Shown piece after piece: positions 1 to 11,026 of a DNA stretch of 64,000 bases. The DNA is taken from NCBI GenBank assembly GCA_028826165.1, contig JAPDFW010000106.1:121001-185000 (forward strand). Reading direction: 5' to 3'. The number at the start of each line of letters is the position of its first letter. Positions within the stretch are counted from its first letter, which is position 1. Made by a program: the position numbers and the translations under genes. The notes below the pieces were generated by a model that had not been told where the DNA came from, searched no databases, and saw only the letters and a program-made list of their open reading frames with translations. Origin of the DNA: Anaeramoeba ignava. Its lineage: Eukaryota; Metamonada; Anaeramoebidae.

Positions 1-433
1 TTTGATTTTCAATTTTATTTTGATTTTGATTTTCAATTTGATTTTCATTTTGATTTTCATTTTGTTTTTCAATTTGTTTTTCATTTTGATTTTCATTGGT
101 TAATTCTTGTTGATTTTTTGAAGTTCTTTTTATTGGACTTGGAAACTGAACTTTTTTCTGAAAATTATAATTTTTTCTTATTGAAGGAATTGCTTTTTTC
201 TCATTTGATTTTTCTTGTAAAATTTTTGGAAGTTCTCTTGGTTTTTTATTAATTTTTTCAGCTAAATTTTCTAAATTAAGCATTTTTAAAATATCTGGAG
301 CTTCCATATGTTCAGTTTCTTTTTCATTTTCTTTTTCAGTTGTTGTTTGCGTGTTAAAAAATATTTTGTTTTTGCCATCATTTTCTCTTGAATTTCTTAA
401 TTGGTTTTTTTGAATATTAGATTTTTCTTGCAT
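1..433 (-). CDS. Unknown N/Q/E/K-rich protein, N-terminal part (runs off window)
   Basis: The frame opens at an ATG (433-431) and stays open to the window edge, giving about 144 residues of the N-terminus of a larger protein. After a polar start comes a short, more ordered stretch (about residues 35-100) containing EAPDILKMLNLENLAEKI and a basic segment with KKVQFPSPIKRTSKN. It then runs into an EN-Q tract built from GAAAATCAA-type codons. The SP-I-K and S-P sites resemble phosphorylation sites, but I recognise no domain. No intron is visible in the part shown. The gene diverges from the Spo12-like gene across the large 12-bp satellite. The codon pattern and lack of stops support coding; function is unknown. 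Confidence 0.6.
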   Translation of the reverse strand, partial: MQEKSNIQKNQLRNSRENDGKNKIFFNTQTTTEKENEKETEHMEAPDILKMLNLENLAEKINKKPRELPKILQEKSNEKKAIPSIRKNYNFQKKVQFPSPIKRTSKNQQELTNENQNEKQIEKQNENQNENQIENQNQNKIENQ

Positions 434-619
434 TTTTTCTTTTAATTCCTTTTAATTTGTATAAAAATGAAAAAAAATGATCATTTCTTTTTTTAAAAAA
501 AAATTTTTTATTTTAATTATTTTATTTTTTGCTTTTTAAGTAAAAAATTAATTTGAATAATTTTTTCCTTTTTTTTGTTTTTTTTTTCTTCTTTTCTTTT
601 TAGATTTGATTTTTCGATT

Positions 620-2870
620 TTGTTTTAATAATTTATTTAAATATTAATTTAAATATTTATTTAAATATTAATTTGGATATTTATTTGGATATTAATTTAA
701 ATATTAATTTAAATATTTATTTAAATATTAATTTAAATATTAATTTAAATATTAATTTAAATATTAATTTAAATATTTATTTAAATATTAATTTGGATAT
801 TTATTTGGATATTTATTTAGATATTAATTTAAATATTAATTTAAATATTAATTTAAATATTTATTTAAATATTTATTTGGATATTAATTTAAATATTTAT
901 TTGGATATTAATTTAAATATTAATTTAAATATTAATTTAAATATTTATTTGGACATTAATTTAAATATTTAATTTAAATATTTATTTAAATATTAATTTA
1001 AATATTTATTTGGATATTAATTTAAATATTAATTTGGATATTTATTTAAATATTAATTTAAATATTATTTGGATATTTGGATATTTATTTAAATATTTAT
1101 TTAAATATTTATTTAAATATTAATTTTAAATATTAATTTAAATATTAATTTAAATATTTATTTGGATATTTATTTAAATATTAATTTAAATATTTATTTA
1201 AATATTAATTTAAATATTAATTTAAATATTAATTTAAATAATATTAATTTTAAAAATAATTTAAATATTAATTTAAATATATTAATTTAAATATTAATTT
1301 AAATATTAATTTAAATATTAATTTAAATATTAATTTTAAATATTAATTTAAATATTAATTTAAATATTAATTTAAATATTAATTTAAATATTAATTTAAA
1401 TATTAATTTAGATATTAATTTAAATATTAATTTAAATATTAATTTAAATATTAATTTAAATATTAATTTAAATTTTAAATATTTATTTAAATATTAATTT
1501 AAATATTTAATTTGGATATTTATTTGGATATTTATTTTAAATATTAATTTAAATATTAATTTAAATATTAATTTAAATATTAATTTAAATATTAATTTAA
1601 ATATTAATTTAAATATTAATTTAAATATTAATTTAAATATTAATTTAAATATTAATTTAAATATTAATTTAAAATTTATAAATATTAATTTAAATATTAA
1701 TTTAAATATTAATTTAAATATTTAATTTAAATATTAATTTAAATATTTATTTAAATATTAATTTAAATATTTATTTAAAATTATTAATTTAAATATTAAT
1801 TTAAATATTTAATTTAAATATTAATTTAAAATATTAATTTAAATATTATTTAAATATTTTGGATATTAATTTAAATATTAATTTTAAATATTAATTTAAA
1901 TATTAATTTAAATATTTATTTAAATATTAATTTAAATATTAATTTAAATATTAATTTAAATATTAATTTAAATATTAATTTAAATATTAATTTAAATATT
2001 AATTTAAATATTTATTTAAATATTAATTTAAATATTAATTTTAAATATTAATTTAAATATTAATTTAAATATTAATTTAAATATTAATTTAAATATTAAT
2101 TTAAATATTCAAAAATATTAATTTAAATAATTTAAAATTTTAAATATTAATTTAAATATTAAATATTAATTTAAATATTTATTTAAATATTAATTTTAAA
2201 AATAATATTTAAATATTTAATTTAAATATTAATTTAATTTAAATATTAATTTAAATATTAATTTAAATATTTAATTTAAATATTAATTTAAATATTTAAT
2301 TTAAATATTAATTTAAAAATATTAATTTGGATATTAATTTAAATATTAATTTAAATATTTTATTTAAATATTAATTTAAATATTAATTTAAATATTAATT
2401 TTAAATATTTATTTTAAATATTAATTTAAATATTAATTTAAATATTAATTTGGATAAATATTTAAAATTTAAAGATATTTATTTAAATATTAAATTTAAA
2501 TATTAATTTAAATATTAATTTTAAATATTAATTTAAATATTAATTTAAATATTAATAATTTTAAATATTAATTTAAATATTTATTTAAATATTAAATATG
2601 AAAATATTAATTTAAATATTAATTTAAATATTTAATTTTAAATATTTATTTAAATATTAATTTAAATATTAATTTAAATATTAATTTAAATATTAATTTG
2701 GATATTTATTTAAATATTTATTTGGATATTAATTTGGATATTTATTTAAATATTAATTTAAATATTAATTTAAATATTTATTTGGATATTAATTTAAATA
2801 TTAATTTAAATATTAATTTAAATATTTATTTGAATATTTATTTAAATATTCGTTATTAAATTTAAAAAGA
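620..2870. repeat. 12-bp satellite, consensus TTAAATATTAAT
   Basis: About 2.2 kb of near-continuous TTAAATATTAAT units, with variant units TTTGGATATTTA and TTAAATATTTAT and scattered 1-2 base slips. The unit is almost palindromic and reads as N-I-N-L or N-I-Y-L in one frame, so it creates spurious ORFs such as 673-972. It fills the space between two divergent genes. No gene is visible inside. Both strands can form hairpins throughout. Confidence 0.95.
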
Positions 2871-2981
2871 AAACCGTTAAAAAAATAATAAAAATTAAAA
2901 TTGTTTTTTATTGGAATTTTTTATTCATTTTTTTATTGAAATTTTTTATTCAATTTATTATTTTTCTCTTTTTAAAAAAAA

Positions 2982-3354
2982 ATGTCATTAAGACTTCAAC
3001 AACTTCATAAAGAAAAAAAAAATACTAATAATACTAATAATATTAGAAATGAAAATGAACCAGCAAACATTCCAAATAAACAAACACAAAAAGCTTTACT
3101 TTCAAAGTTAAATCTAAATCAAAACTAAATTAAATCAAAAATAAAAAAATTTTTTCCTCATTTTATTTTTCTTTTCTTTTCTTTTTTTGAAATAAAATTT
3201 TTTTTATAGATTTATGAGTCCAACAGATAAAATTATGAGTCCAACAACAAACCTTTTAATGAAAAGAAAAAGAGATAAGAAAAAATTACCAATTAGAAAT
3301 TTACAAGATCAATTAGAATCAGAATTAAATGAAGAATCAACAAAAAAAAAATAA
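2982..3354 (+). CDS. Small Spo12-like protein (two exons)
   Basis: Exons 2982-3106 and 3210-3354, with a 103-base intron (GTTAAATC...TTTTATAG, phase 2), encode 89 residues. Residues 1-41 are polar. The core reads KFMSPTDKIMSPTTNLLMKR, with a basic K-R-K-R-D-K-K-K stretch after it and an acidic C-terminus ending EESTKKK. Two SPT motifs followed by a leucine/basic segment resemble the Spo12 family of mitotic-exit regulators, whose conserved part has SPTD followed by a second SP-C/T motif. That is family knowledge matched by eye. The start ATG follows a T-rich then A-rich run, as at most genes here. Another small nuclear CDK substrate is possible. The splice sites are convincing because joining them restores a clean frame. 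Confidence 0.5.
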
Positions 3355-3541
3355 AAGAAAAAAAAAAAGAAAAAAAAAAATTTTTTTTGATTTTGTTTCT
3401 TTTGATTTTTTTTTTGATTTTGTTTTAAAAAAAAATAAGTAAAAGTTCACTTTTATTTTCTTCATTTTTCTTCATTTTTTTTCTTTTATTTTCTTTTAAA
3501 TTTTTATTTTGAATTATTTTTTTTTTCAATTACAAAAAAAA

Positions 3542-5754
3542 ATGTCTATTAAGGTTACAAATTCATTAGTAACTCCTTTACTCACAGATAAATATCAACT
3601 TACAATGGCATATGCATATTGGAAATCAAAAAAACAAGATCAAAAATCTGTTTTTGATCTATTTTTTCGGGTCAATCCATTTGGCGGCGAATTTACAATT
3701 TTTGCAGGATTAAGTGAAGTAATGAAACTACTTCCAAATTTCAAATTTACTGAAGATGAAATTGATTATTTAAAGAAAGATATGGTTGGTTGTGAAGATG
3801 GTTTTTTTGATTATCTTCGTTCTGTTGATGCTTCTCAAATTAAACTTTATGCTTTGAATGAAGGCACTCTTTCTTTCCCTAAAATTCCTCTTATTCGTGT
3901 TGAAGGTCCTCTCGCTATTTCTCAACTTTTGGAAACTCCTCTTCTTAATCTTATTAATTATCCAAGTCTTCTTGCTACAAATTCTGCAAGAATGAAAATG
4001 GTCAGTGGTCATAAGAAAACTTTATTAGAATTTGGTTGTAGAAGAGCTCAAGGTTTGTGTTTCATTTTTGTTTCAACAATATCAATTTAAAATATTTAAA
4101 ACATTTAAAATATTCAATATATTTTAATATATACAAAATATTCAAAATATTCAAAATATTCAATATATTCAAAATATTTAATATATTCAAAATATTTAAT
4201 ATATTCAAAATATTCAATATATTCAAAATATTCAAAATATTCAATATATTCAAAATATTCAAAATATTTAATATATTCAAAATATTCAATATATTTAATA
4301 TATCCAATATATTCAAAATATCCAATATATTTAAAATATTCAAAATATTCAAAATATTCAAAATATTCAAAATATTTAAAATATTCAAAATATTTAAAAT
4401 ATTCAAAATATTCAAAATATTCAAAATATTCAATATATTCAAAATATTCAAAATATTCAAAATATTCAAAATATTTAATATATTCAAAATATTCAAAATA
4501 TTCAATATATTCAAAATATCCAATATATTCAAAATATCCAAAATATTTAAAATATATTTAAAATATTTAATATATTTAAAAATAAAAAGGACCTGATGGA
4601 GCTATTTCTGCTTCTCGTTATAGTTATATTGGAGGATTTGATGCAACAAGTAATATGGCTGCTGGTAAAATTTTTGGAATTCCTACAAAAGGAACACATG
4701 CACATTCTTTTGTTTCATCCTATCTTACTTTTTCAGATATTAAAAACCCAATACTAAAAGATTCAAAAGGAATTCATGAAGGTTTTCATTTAAAAAATAA
4801 TAATCATTTCCAAATTTAAATATATTTATATTCTTATATTTATTCTAAAAAGTCAATTTTGTTGATTTCGTTCTCCAAACAAGAAAAGAAACAGGATTCA
4901 CTCACACAAATGATAGTGAACTTGCTTCTTTTATTGGATATGCTCTTTCATTTCCTAATGGATTTCTTGCTTTAGTTGATACTTATGATACTCTTTTAAG
5001 CGGTGTTCCAAATTTTCTCACTGTTGCTTATGCTTTGCATAAACTTGGATACAAACCTACAGGAATTAGATTAGATTCAGGAGATCTTGCATACCTTTCC
5101 AAAGAGACACGAAGAATGTTCACAGAATTTGGAAAGAAATTTAATGCAGATTATTTTTCCAAATTAACTATTGTCGCTAGCAATGATCTCAACGAAGAAT
5201 CCATTATTGATCTCAACAAAAATCATCATGAAATTGATGTGTTTGGAATTGGTACACATTTGGTTACTTGCCAAGCACAACCTGCTTTAGGTTGTGTTTA
5301 CAAACTTGTTGAGATTGATGGAATTCCAAGAATCAAGTTGTCAAATCAACTTATAAAGGTTACAATTCCAGGGAAAAAAGAGGCTTATAGACTTTATGGA
5401 AATTCAAGTCGTTCTCCTATTCTTGATGTTCTTGTGAAAACAGATTCTACTCAAAAACCGAAAGTTGGAGAAAGATTTTTGTGTCGAGATCCAAGTCTTG
5501 AATCAAACAGAATGATTTTGAGTCCTTCAAAAGTTGTTCCCCTTCACCATTGTTATTGGGATGGAAAACAAGCAAAAGAAGTTCCTCAAATTGGTTCTGT
5601 TAGAAAATATGTTATTGATCAAATTCATGAAATGAATCCCTCACATTTTGCTCTCAAAAAACCACTTCCTTATAAAGTTACTTTGAGTGATGAACTTTAT
5701 CATTTTCTTCATGATCTTTGGATCAAAGAACAACCTCCTTTAGAAATTAATTAG
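3542..5754 (+). CDS. NAPRT: Nicotinate phosphoribosyltransferase
   Basis: Exons 3542-4052, 4590-4781 and 4853-5754 join in frame to 534 residues, the usual length of eukaryotic NAPRT. The enzyme couples nicotinic acid to PRPP with ATP hydrolysis, giving nicotinate mononucleotide, the first step of the Preiss-Handler route to NAD. Visible family signatures are the N-terminal [30 protein letters not shown], the active-site stretch [12 protein letters not shown] (split by intron 1), [11 protein letters not shown], and the PRPP/phosphate-side [13 protein letters not shown] followed by [11 protein letters not shown]. Intron 1 (537 bases) is almost wholly a 9-bp repeat; intron 2 is 71 bases. An upstream in-frame ATG at 3509 is less likely than 3542, which is preceded by the local A-run start context and gives the normal N-terminus. 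Cytosolic; no targeting signal seen. Confidence 0.95.
4080..4580. repeat. 9-bp repeat filling NAPRT intron 1
   Basis: About 500 bases of AAAATATTC units with AATATATTC and AATATTTAA variants, from just after the donor (4053) to just before the acceptor (4589). It reads as K-I-F or N-I-L on the two strands, which explains the long overlapping ORFs 4057-4596 (+) and 4062-4541 (-). These are not genes. Confidence 0.93.
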
Positions 5755-5829
5755 AAGATTTTTTTTTTTTTTTTCTTGGGATTGATTTCTTAAAAATTCA
5801 AAATCAAAAATAAAAAAATAATTTGATCA

Positions 5830-7116
5830 ATGAGAAAAAAATTTTTTTTATATGTTCCACTTTTTGTTTTTGTTTTATTCAAATTGAAATTTCAAATGTT
5901 TTTGTTTTTTTCATTTTTTCATTTTTTCATTTTTCATTTTTTCATTTTTCATTTTTTCATTTTTATGAATTTAGTTTTTCTTATTTTGGGTATTTATACA
6001 TTCTTTATTACTCATTCTTATCTTCAAGAACAGTTACTTTCAATAAAATTTGAAGGAGAAGAATATGAGATTTTCGATACATTCTCATTATTTTCAGCTT
6101 TAACAAATTTAATTGTTGGAATAACAGCAAATAAAATTTTAGATAAATTTTTAACCGAAAAAACAACAGCATTAAAAAAAGAAGAAGAAAAAGAAGAAGA
6201 AATTGAAATTGAAATTGAAAAAGAAAAAGAAATTGAAATTGAAATTGAAATTGGGGATAAAAATGAAAATGAAAAAGAAGATGAAAAAGAAAAAGAAAAG
6301 GAAAAGGAAAAGGAAAAAGAACAAGAATTCAAAATAGTATATTTAATAATTCCCGCATTATCATCAGTGATTAGCAGTATTTTTACACATCAAGGAACTT
6401 CTAAAACAAATTTTCCAACTAAAATATTGATTAAATCATGCAAACCATTTTTTTTGTTGATATTTGGGAATTTTTTATTGAAACAACATCATTCTATTTT
6501 TCGAGTTTTGAATTCGATTTTACTTGCTTTTGGAATTCTTTTGTTTTCTATTCAAAAATCAAAACAAAAACAAGTTTTATATTTTAAAGGTGTTGCTTTT
6601 TTAGTTGCTGCTTTGGTTTGTGATTCTTTTACTGGTTTATTTATGGATCATGTTTTTAAGAAACCCAAAAAAAAGCTTTCACCAATTTGGGTTTTAAAAT
6701 GGTTAAATTTTTGGAAAAGCATTTTTTATTTTTTATGTAAATTTAATATTAAAATTGAATTTAAATTTTAAATTTTAAAATTTTAATTTTTAAATATTAT
6801 TTATTTAGGGTTAATTATTTCAATCCAAATTTTTGATGCATTTAATCTTTGTACAAGACATCCAATAATTTTATTCCATATTTTTACTTCAACATTTTCA
6901 ATGGGATTAGGTCAAATTTTTATATTTCAAGCTATTAAACAATTAGGATCTTTTAAACTTTCATTAGTTACAACAACAAGAAAAATATTTACAGTATTTT
7001 TATCTTTATTGACTTTTGGTCATTCTTTTACATTTTATCAACAAATTGGAATTTTATTTGTATTTACCTCTTTAATTACAGACCATTTTCTTTCTCCAAA
7101 AAAGAGGAAGCAATAA
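5830..7116 (+). CDS. SLC35B-type nucleotide-sugar transporter
   Basis: Exons 5830-6736 and 6809-7116 (72-base intron, GTAAATTTAA...TTATTTAG, phase 1) give 404 residues. This is the UAA/SLC35B family (UDP-Gal, UDP-Glc or PAPS antiporters of ER/Golgi). Evidence: about eight to ten hydrophobic segments; the family hallmark SFKLSLVTTTRKIFTVFLSLL near the C-terminus; GLGQIFIFQAIKQLGS before it; GVAFLVAALVCDSFTGLFMD in the middle. The C-terminus KKRKQ is lysine-rich and may be an ER-retrieval signal. A Glu/Lys/Ile low-complexity loop (about residues 115-165, from GAA/GAAATT repeats) is inserted between two membrane segments in the N-terminal half and should face the cytosol. Substrate cannot be assigned. 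The shorter 5823-6053 frame is a shadow. Confidence 0.85.
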
Positions 7117-7244
7117 TAGAACATTTTAAAATTAGTTTCAAAATTTTCTTCTTTTTTTTTTTTTATAAAAGAAGAATAAAAACAAAAAATTTTTTTCATT
7201 TTTTTCATTTTTCATTTTTTTACTTTTTCAAATTCTTTTTTTTT

Positions 7245-7871
7245 ATGAAAGCGACAAGAATAGCTGGTTATACATTAATTGCAACTACTTCATTTTTTGT
7301 TTGTTTATCTATAAAGCAAAATTTATGAAAATTAAAATTAAAATTAAAATTAAAATTAAAATTAAAATTATTTGAAATTAAAAATTAGGCATTACTTTCT
7401 TGGGTATTCCCATTTTTATGGCAATATAAATATAAAGACAAAAGTCAAACAATTTTATGTGGAAATTTTCTCTGTATTTGTTCTGGAAGCGATTGTGAAA
7501 AGCACATGTACGACAAAAAAAAACTAGAAGATTGGAAAGAAGTTGATCAAGATGTTTACAACGGATTATGTGTAAATATATTCTGGACATTACTTGGGTT
7601 ATTATCAATGGGAATAGCAGTCTTAATGCTTTGGAAAAATAAACCTAAACTTTATTATCCAATTATTATCGCTGGATGTTCTTTTTTCCTTGGAATAATC
7701 ACTTTTATCGGGCTGTTTCTTAGAAGTGATACTCATAATTTTTTGAAATATAATAAAGATGATGATGTTTTAACTTGGACTTTTTCTGCTTCAACTGCTT
7801 TTGCAATTATTTCTTTCATTTTGATTATTCCAACTCTTTATTTCAGTGTTAATGGAATAAATACTCATTAG
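7245..7871 (+). CDS. Small tetraspan (claudin/PMP22-like) membrane protein
   Basis: Exons 7245-7298 and 7389-7871 (intron 7299-7388, phase 0) give 178 residues. Membrane segments: about 8-28 (split by the intron, GYTLIATTSFF joined to ALLSWVFPFLW), 77-97 (VNIFWTLLGLLSMGIAVLML), 105-127 (YYPIIIAGCSFFLGIITFIGLF) and 147-170 (AFAIISFILIIPTLYFSV). The first extracytoplasmic loop holds a cluster of cysteines (LCGNFLCICSGSDCEKH), as in claudin-like tetraspans, although the W-GLW-C-C signature is not exact. I do not recognise a closer family. The minus-strand ORF 7378-7608 is its shadow. The exon 1 call rests on the phase match and a hydrophobic start. Confidence 0.65.
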
Positions 7872-8049
7872 TTTGTAATTCTCCTTTTCTTTTCTTTTCT
7901 TTTCTTTGCTTCAAAGTTTCTTATTCTTTATTTTTTTTATTCTTTTGGATTTTCTTTCTAAAAATTTTAATTTTCTTAATTCAATTAAAAATTTCAATTA
8001 AAAATTTTCATTTTTTCTTTCATTTTTTCTTTTTTTTTTTTATAAAAAA

Positions 8050-10863
8050 ATGCAATTCCAAAAATTCACTTTTTATTTTTATTATCCTCATTCACATTTT
8101 GGAGAAATTGTTTATATTTATGGAGACACACCAGAACTTGGTGATTCTGATTATACAAAAGGAATTCCTTTAACAACAACACCAGAAAAGTGAGGAAATA
8201 AAACAAAACAAAACAAAACAAAACAAAAAAACAAAACAAAACAAATTAAATTAAAAAATATTTTTTTGTTTTTAAAGATTTCCTATTTGGGAAACAACAA
8301 TATATCTTCCAATAAATGATATTGTTGGTTATCAATATTTTTTAAAAAAAGATAACAATTTTTCTCCTCTTAGATTGGGTTCTGGTCCTTATATCTATTA
8401 CTCTTCTTATTATTTATATCATTCAACTAAAATTTCTAAAGATAAAAAAGCAGTTTTTGATGAGTTTGGATTTTATCATAATTTAACAAAATATGGTTGG
8501 AAAGTTTTAATTGAACATAATCAATTTCCTCCAGATCAAATTGTACTATATAAATATTATTCATTTGGATATTATTTATATAAACATTATTTATTTAAAT
8601 ATTATTTATTTAAATATTATTTATTTAAATATTATTTATTTAAATATTATTTATTTAAATATTATTTATTTAAATATTATTTATTTAAATATTATTTATT
8701 TAAATATTATCTATTTAAATATTATCTATTTAAATATTATTTATTTAAATATTATTTATTTAAATATTATTTATTTAAATATTATTTATTTAAATATTAT
8801 TTATTTAAATATTATTTATTTAAATATTATCTATTTAAATATTATCTATTTAAATATTATTTATTTAAATATTATTTATTTTAAATATTATCTATTTAAA
8901 TATTATCTATTTAAATATTATCTATTTTAAATATTATCTATTTTAAATATTATTTATTTTAAATATTGTTTTTTTAAATATTTATCTATTTAAATATTAT
9001 TTATCTAAATATTATCTATTTAAAATATTATTTATTTAAATATTATTTATTTAAATATTATTTATTTAAATATTATTTATCTAAATATTATCTATTTAAA
9101 TATTATTTATTTAAACATTATCTATTTAAATATTATTTATTTAAACATTATCTATTTAAACATTATTTATTTAAATATTATTCATTTAAATATTATTTAT
9201 TTAAATATTATTTATTTAAATATTATTTATATAAATATTATTCATTTAAATATTATTTATTTAATTATCTATATAAATATTATTTATTTAAATATTATTC
9301 ATTTTGTTTAAATAGGAATTTTTAAAGCATGTATTCTCTTCAATATCTGATACTGAATTTATTCAAGAAATGATTGAATCCAAAATTGATATCAAAAGTT
9401 ATTCTAATTCTGTAAATAAATATCTGTTTAATATTTATTATTTATTTAATATTTAATATTTAAATAATATTTATTAGGGTTATTCTGCTCTTCATATTAT
9501 GCTTCTTCCTTATACAACTGCATTTAAAGAAAATATTTTTTATTTCCTTATTGAAAAAGGAATAGATATTAATTCTCTCTCTGTAAATTTTCAATTTAAA
9601 TTTAATAATTTTAATCTTTATTTAAATATTTTCTTTTTAGAAAGTAAAATTAATTCAATTTCTTTTTCCAAAAAAATTTTTATTATTAAAATTGTTTTCT
9701 TTCTTAATTTCAATAAAAAGTCTGTAAACAAAAAAATTATCAAATCTTTTTTCCTTAAAATAATTATTCAAATATTTAAATTTTTTAGGGAGAAACACCT
9801 ATTTATCTTTTATGCACTTTAGATAATCCAAATATTGATTGTGTTCAATATTTAATTGAAAAGGGAGCAGATCCAACAATTTATCGAGTAAAATTTAATC
9901 AAATTATTTTTTATTATTTTTTATTATTTTTATTTTTATTTTTATTTTTGGAAATTAAAAATATAGATTGATTATTTATTAGAAAATTTATTGATTTTTC
10001 CATCAAAAGAACCCATTTTTAAATTAATTTTGAATCATTGTTCTTATTCAACTGTATTTTTAAAATAAATAATAAATAAAAAAAAAAAATAATAATAATA
10101 AATAATAAATAATAAAAAATAGATTGAAAAAAAACTACCAAATTTGAAAAATACTTTGACAGAAAAATATATCCGATGCAATTTTCAGTTGACAAAGGAT
10201 ATGAGGAAATTATATCAAAGAGAAGAATTTACAGATTTGATTTATTATGATCAAGAACAAAAAGCACATAAAGTTCATCGATTAATTTTTCAAGCACGAA
10301 ATATTAATTTAGAAAAAATACAAAAAATTTTTTCAAAAATTTCAACAGAAGAATCAACTGAACTTTTGGATTGGATTTACACAGGAAATGTGGGAAATCG
10401 GGATTTGATATTTCGATTAGGGAAAAAATTAGGGGTTTTTGAAAATGAAAAGGAGTTTTTTCTCAAATCTTATAAAGGAGGAATTGTTAAGGATCTTTCA
10501 AAACTATTTTTGGATCGCAAATCAAAAGACTTTGCAATTGTTTGTGGAGAAAATGAAGTTTATTGGACTCACAGATTGATTCTCTGCGCAAGAAGCAAGC
10601 TATTTCGTGGAATGTTTTTGAGTGTTCAAGATGATTCAAAACAAGTTAAAGATTATAGTGGAAAATCACCAATTATTATTTCTTCTTTGATTAAATATTT
10701 TTATACTGATTATTTTGATCAAAATTTGATTAAGAAACATTTCTTTGAATTGAGGGATTGTTCTGATTATTTCTTACTTGGTCAAAATTCAATGTTTAAT
10801 TATTATTTACAAGATTTTTTGAGACAAAATCAAAAATTTATTTCTATGATTAAATCCAATTAA
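8050..10863 (+). CDS. CBM20 - ankyrin - BTB protein
   Basis: Seven exons (8050-8189, 8278-8542, 9316-9411, 9478-9582, 9789-9887, 9967-10053, 10123-10863) join to 510 residues. Introns 2 to 6 are all phase 0. Domains: CBM20 starch/glycogen-binding module, about residues 1-105 (IVYIYGDTPELGDSDYTKGI, PLTTTPEKFPIWETTIYL, then a V-G-Y-Q-Y-F strand). Ankyrin repeats, about 135-260 (GYSALHIM...IEKGIDIN; GETPIYLL...YLIEKGADPT). C-terminal BTB region with BTB-like segments FTDLIYYDQEQKAHKVHRLI and DFAIVCGENEVYWTHRLILC, then SKLFRGMFLSV. BTB domains recruit cullin-3 ligases or partners, so a glycogen- or polysaccharide-targeted adaptor is an inference. Intron 2 (773 bases) is a 15-bp repeat. The sixth exon carries a degenerate ankyrin repeat. 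Confidence 0.85.
8550..9312. repeat. 15-bp repeat in CBM20-ANK-BTB intron 2
   Basis: Units ATTATTTATTTAAAT (variants with CTATTTAAAT and TTCATTTAAAT) run from just after the donor at 8543 to near the acceptor at 9315. The first half is perfectly periodic and keeps two reading frames open (Y-Y-L-F-K and I-I-Y-L-N), so apparent ORFs 8375-8884 and 8511-8930 extend real exon 2 into the intron. The second half is degraded. Confidence 0.95.
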
Positions 10864-11026
10864 ATCCAATTTAAAAATTTAAAAAATTAAAAATTGATTT
10901 TTCTTCTTGTTTTTCATTAATTAATTAATATTAGTCGAACATATTATTTTTAAAAAAAAAATCAAAGAAAAAAATCAAAGAAAAAATTTGGAAAAAAAAA
11001 GAATGAAAAGAAAAAAAAGAAGAAAA

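Noticed and set aside
673-972. 99-residue N-I-N-L ORF
   Set aside because: Pure read-through of the 12-bp satellite; no stop-free frame outside it and no complexity.
4057-4596. Long overlapping ORFs on both strands (K-I-F and N-I-L)
   Set aside because: They lie in NAPRT intron 1 and are the 9-bp repeat read in frame; splice sites on either side restore NAPRT exactly.
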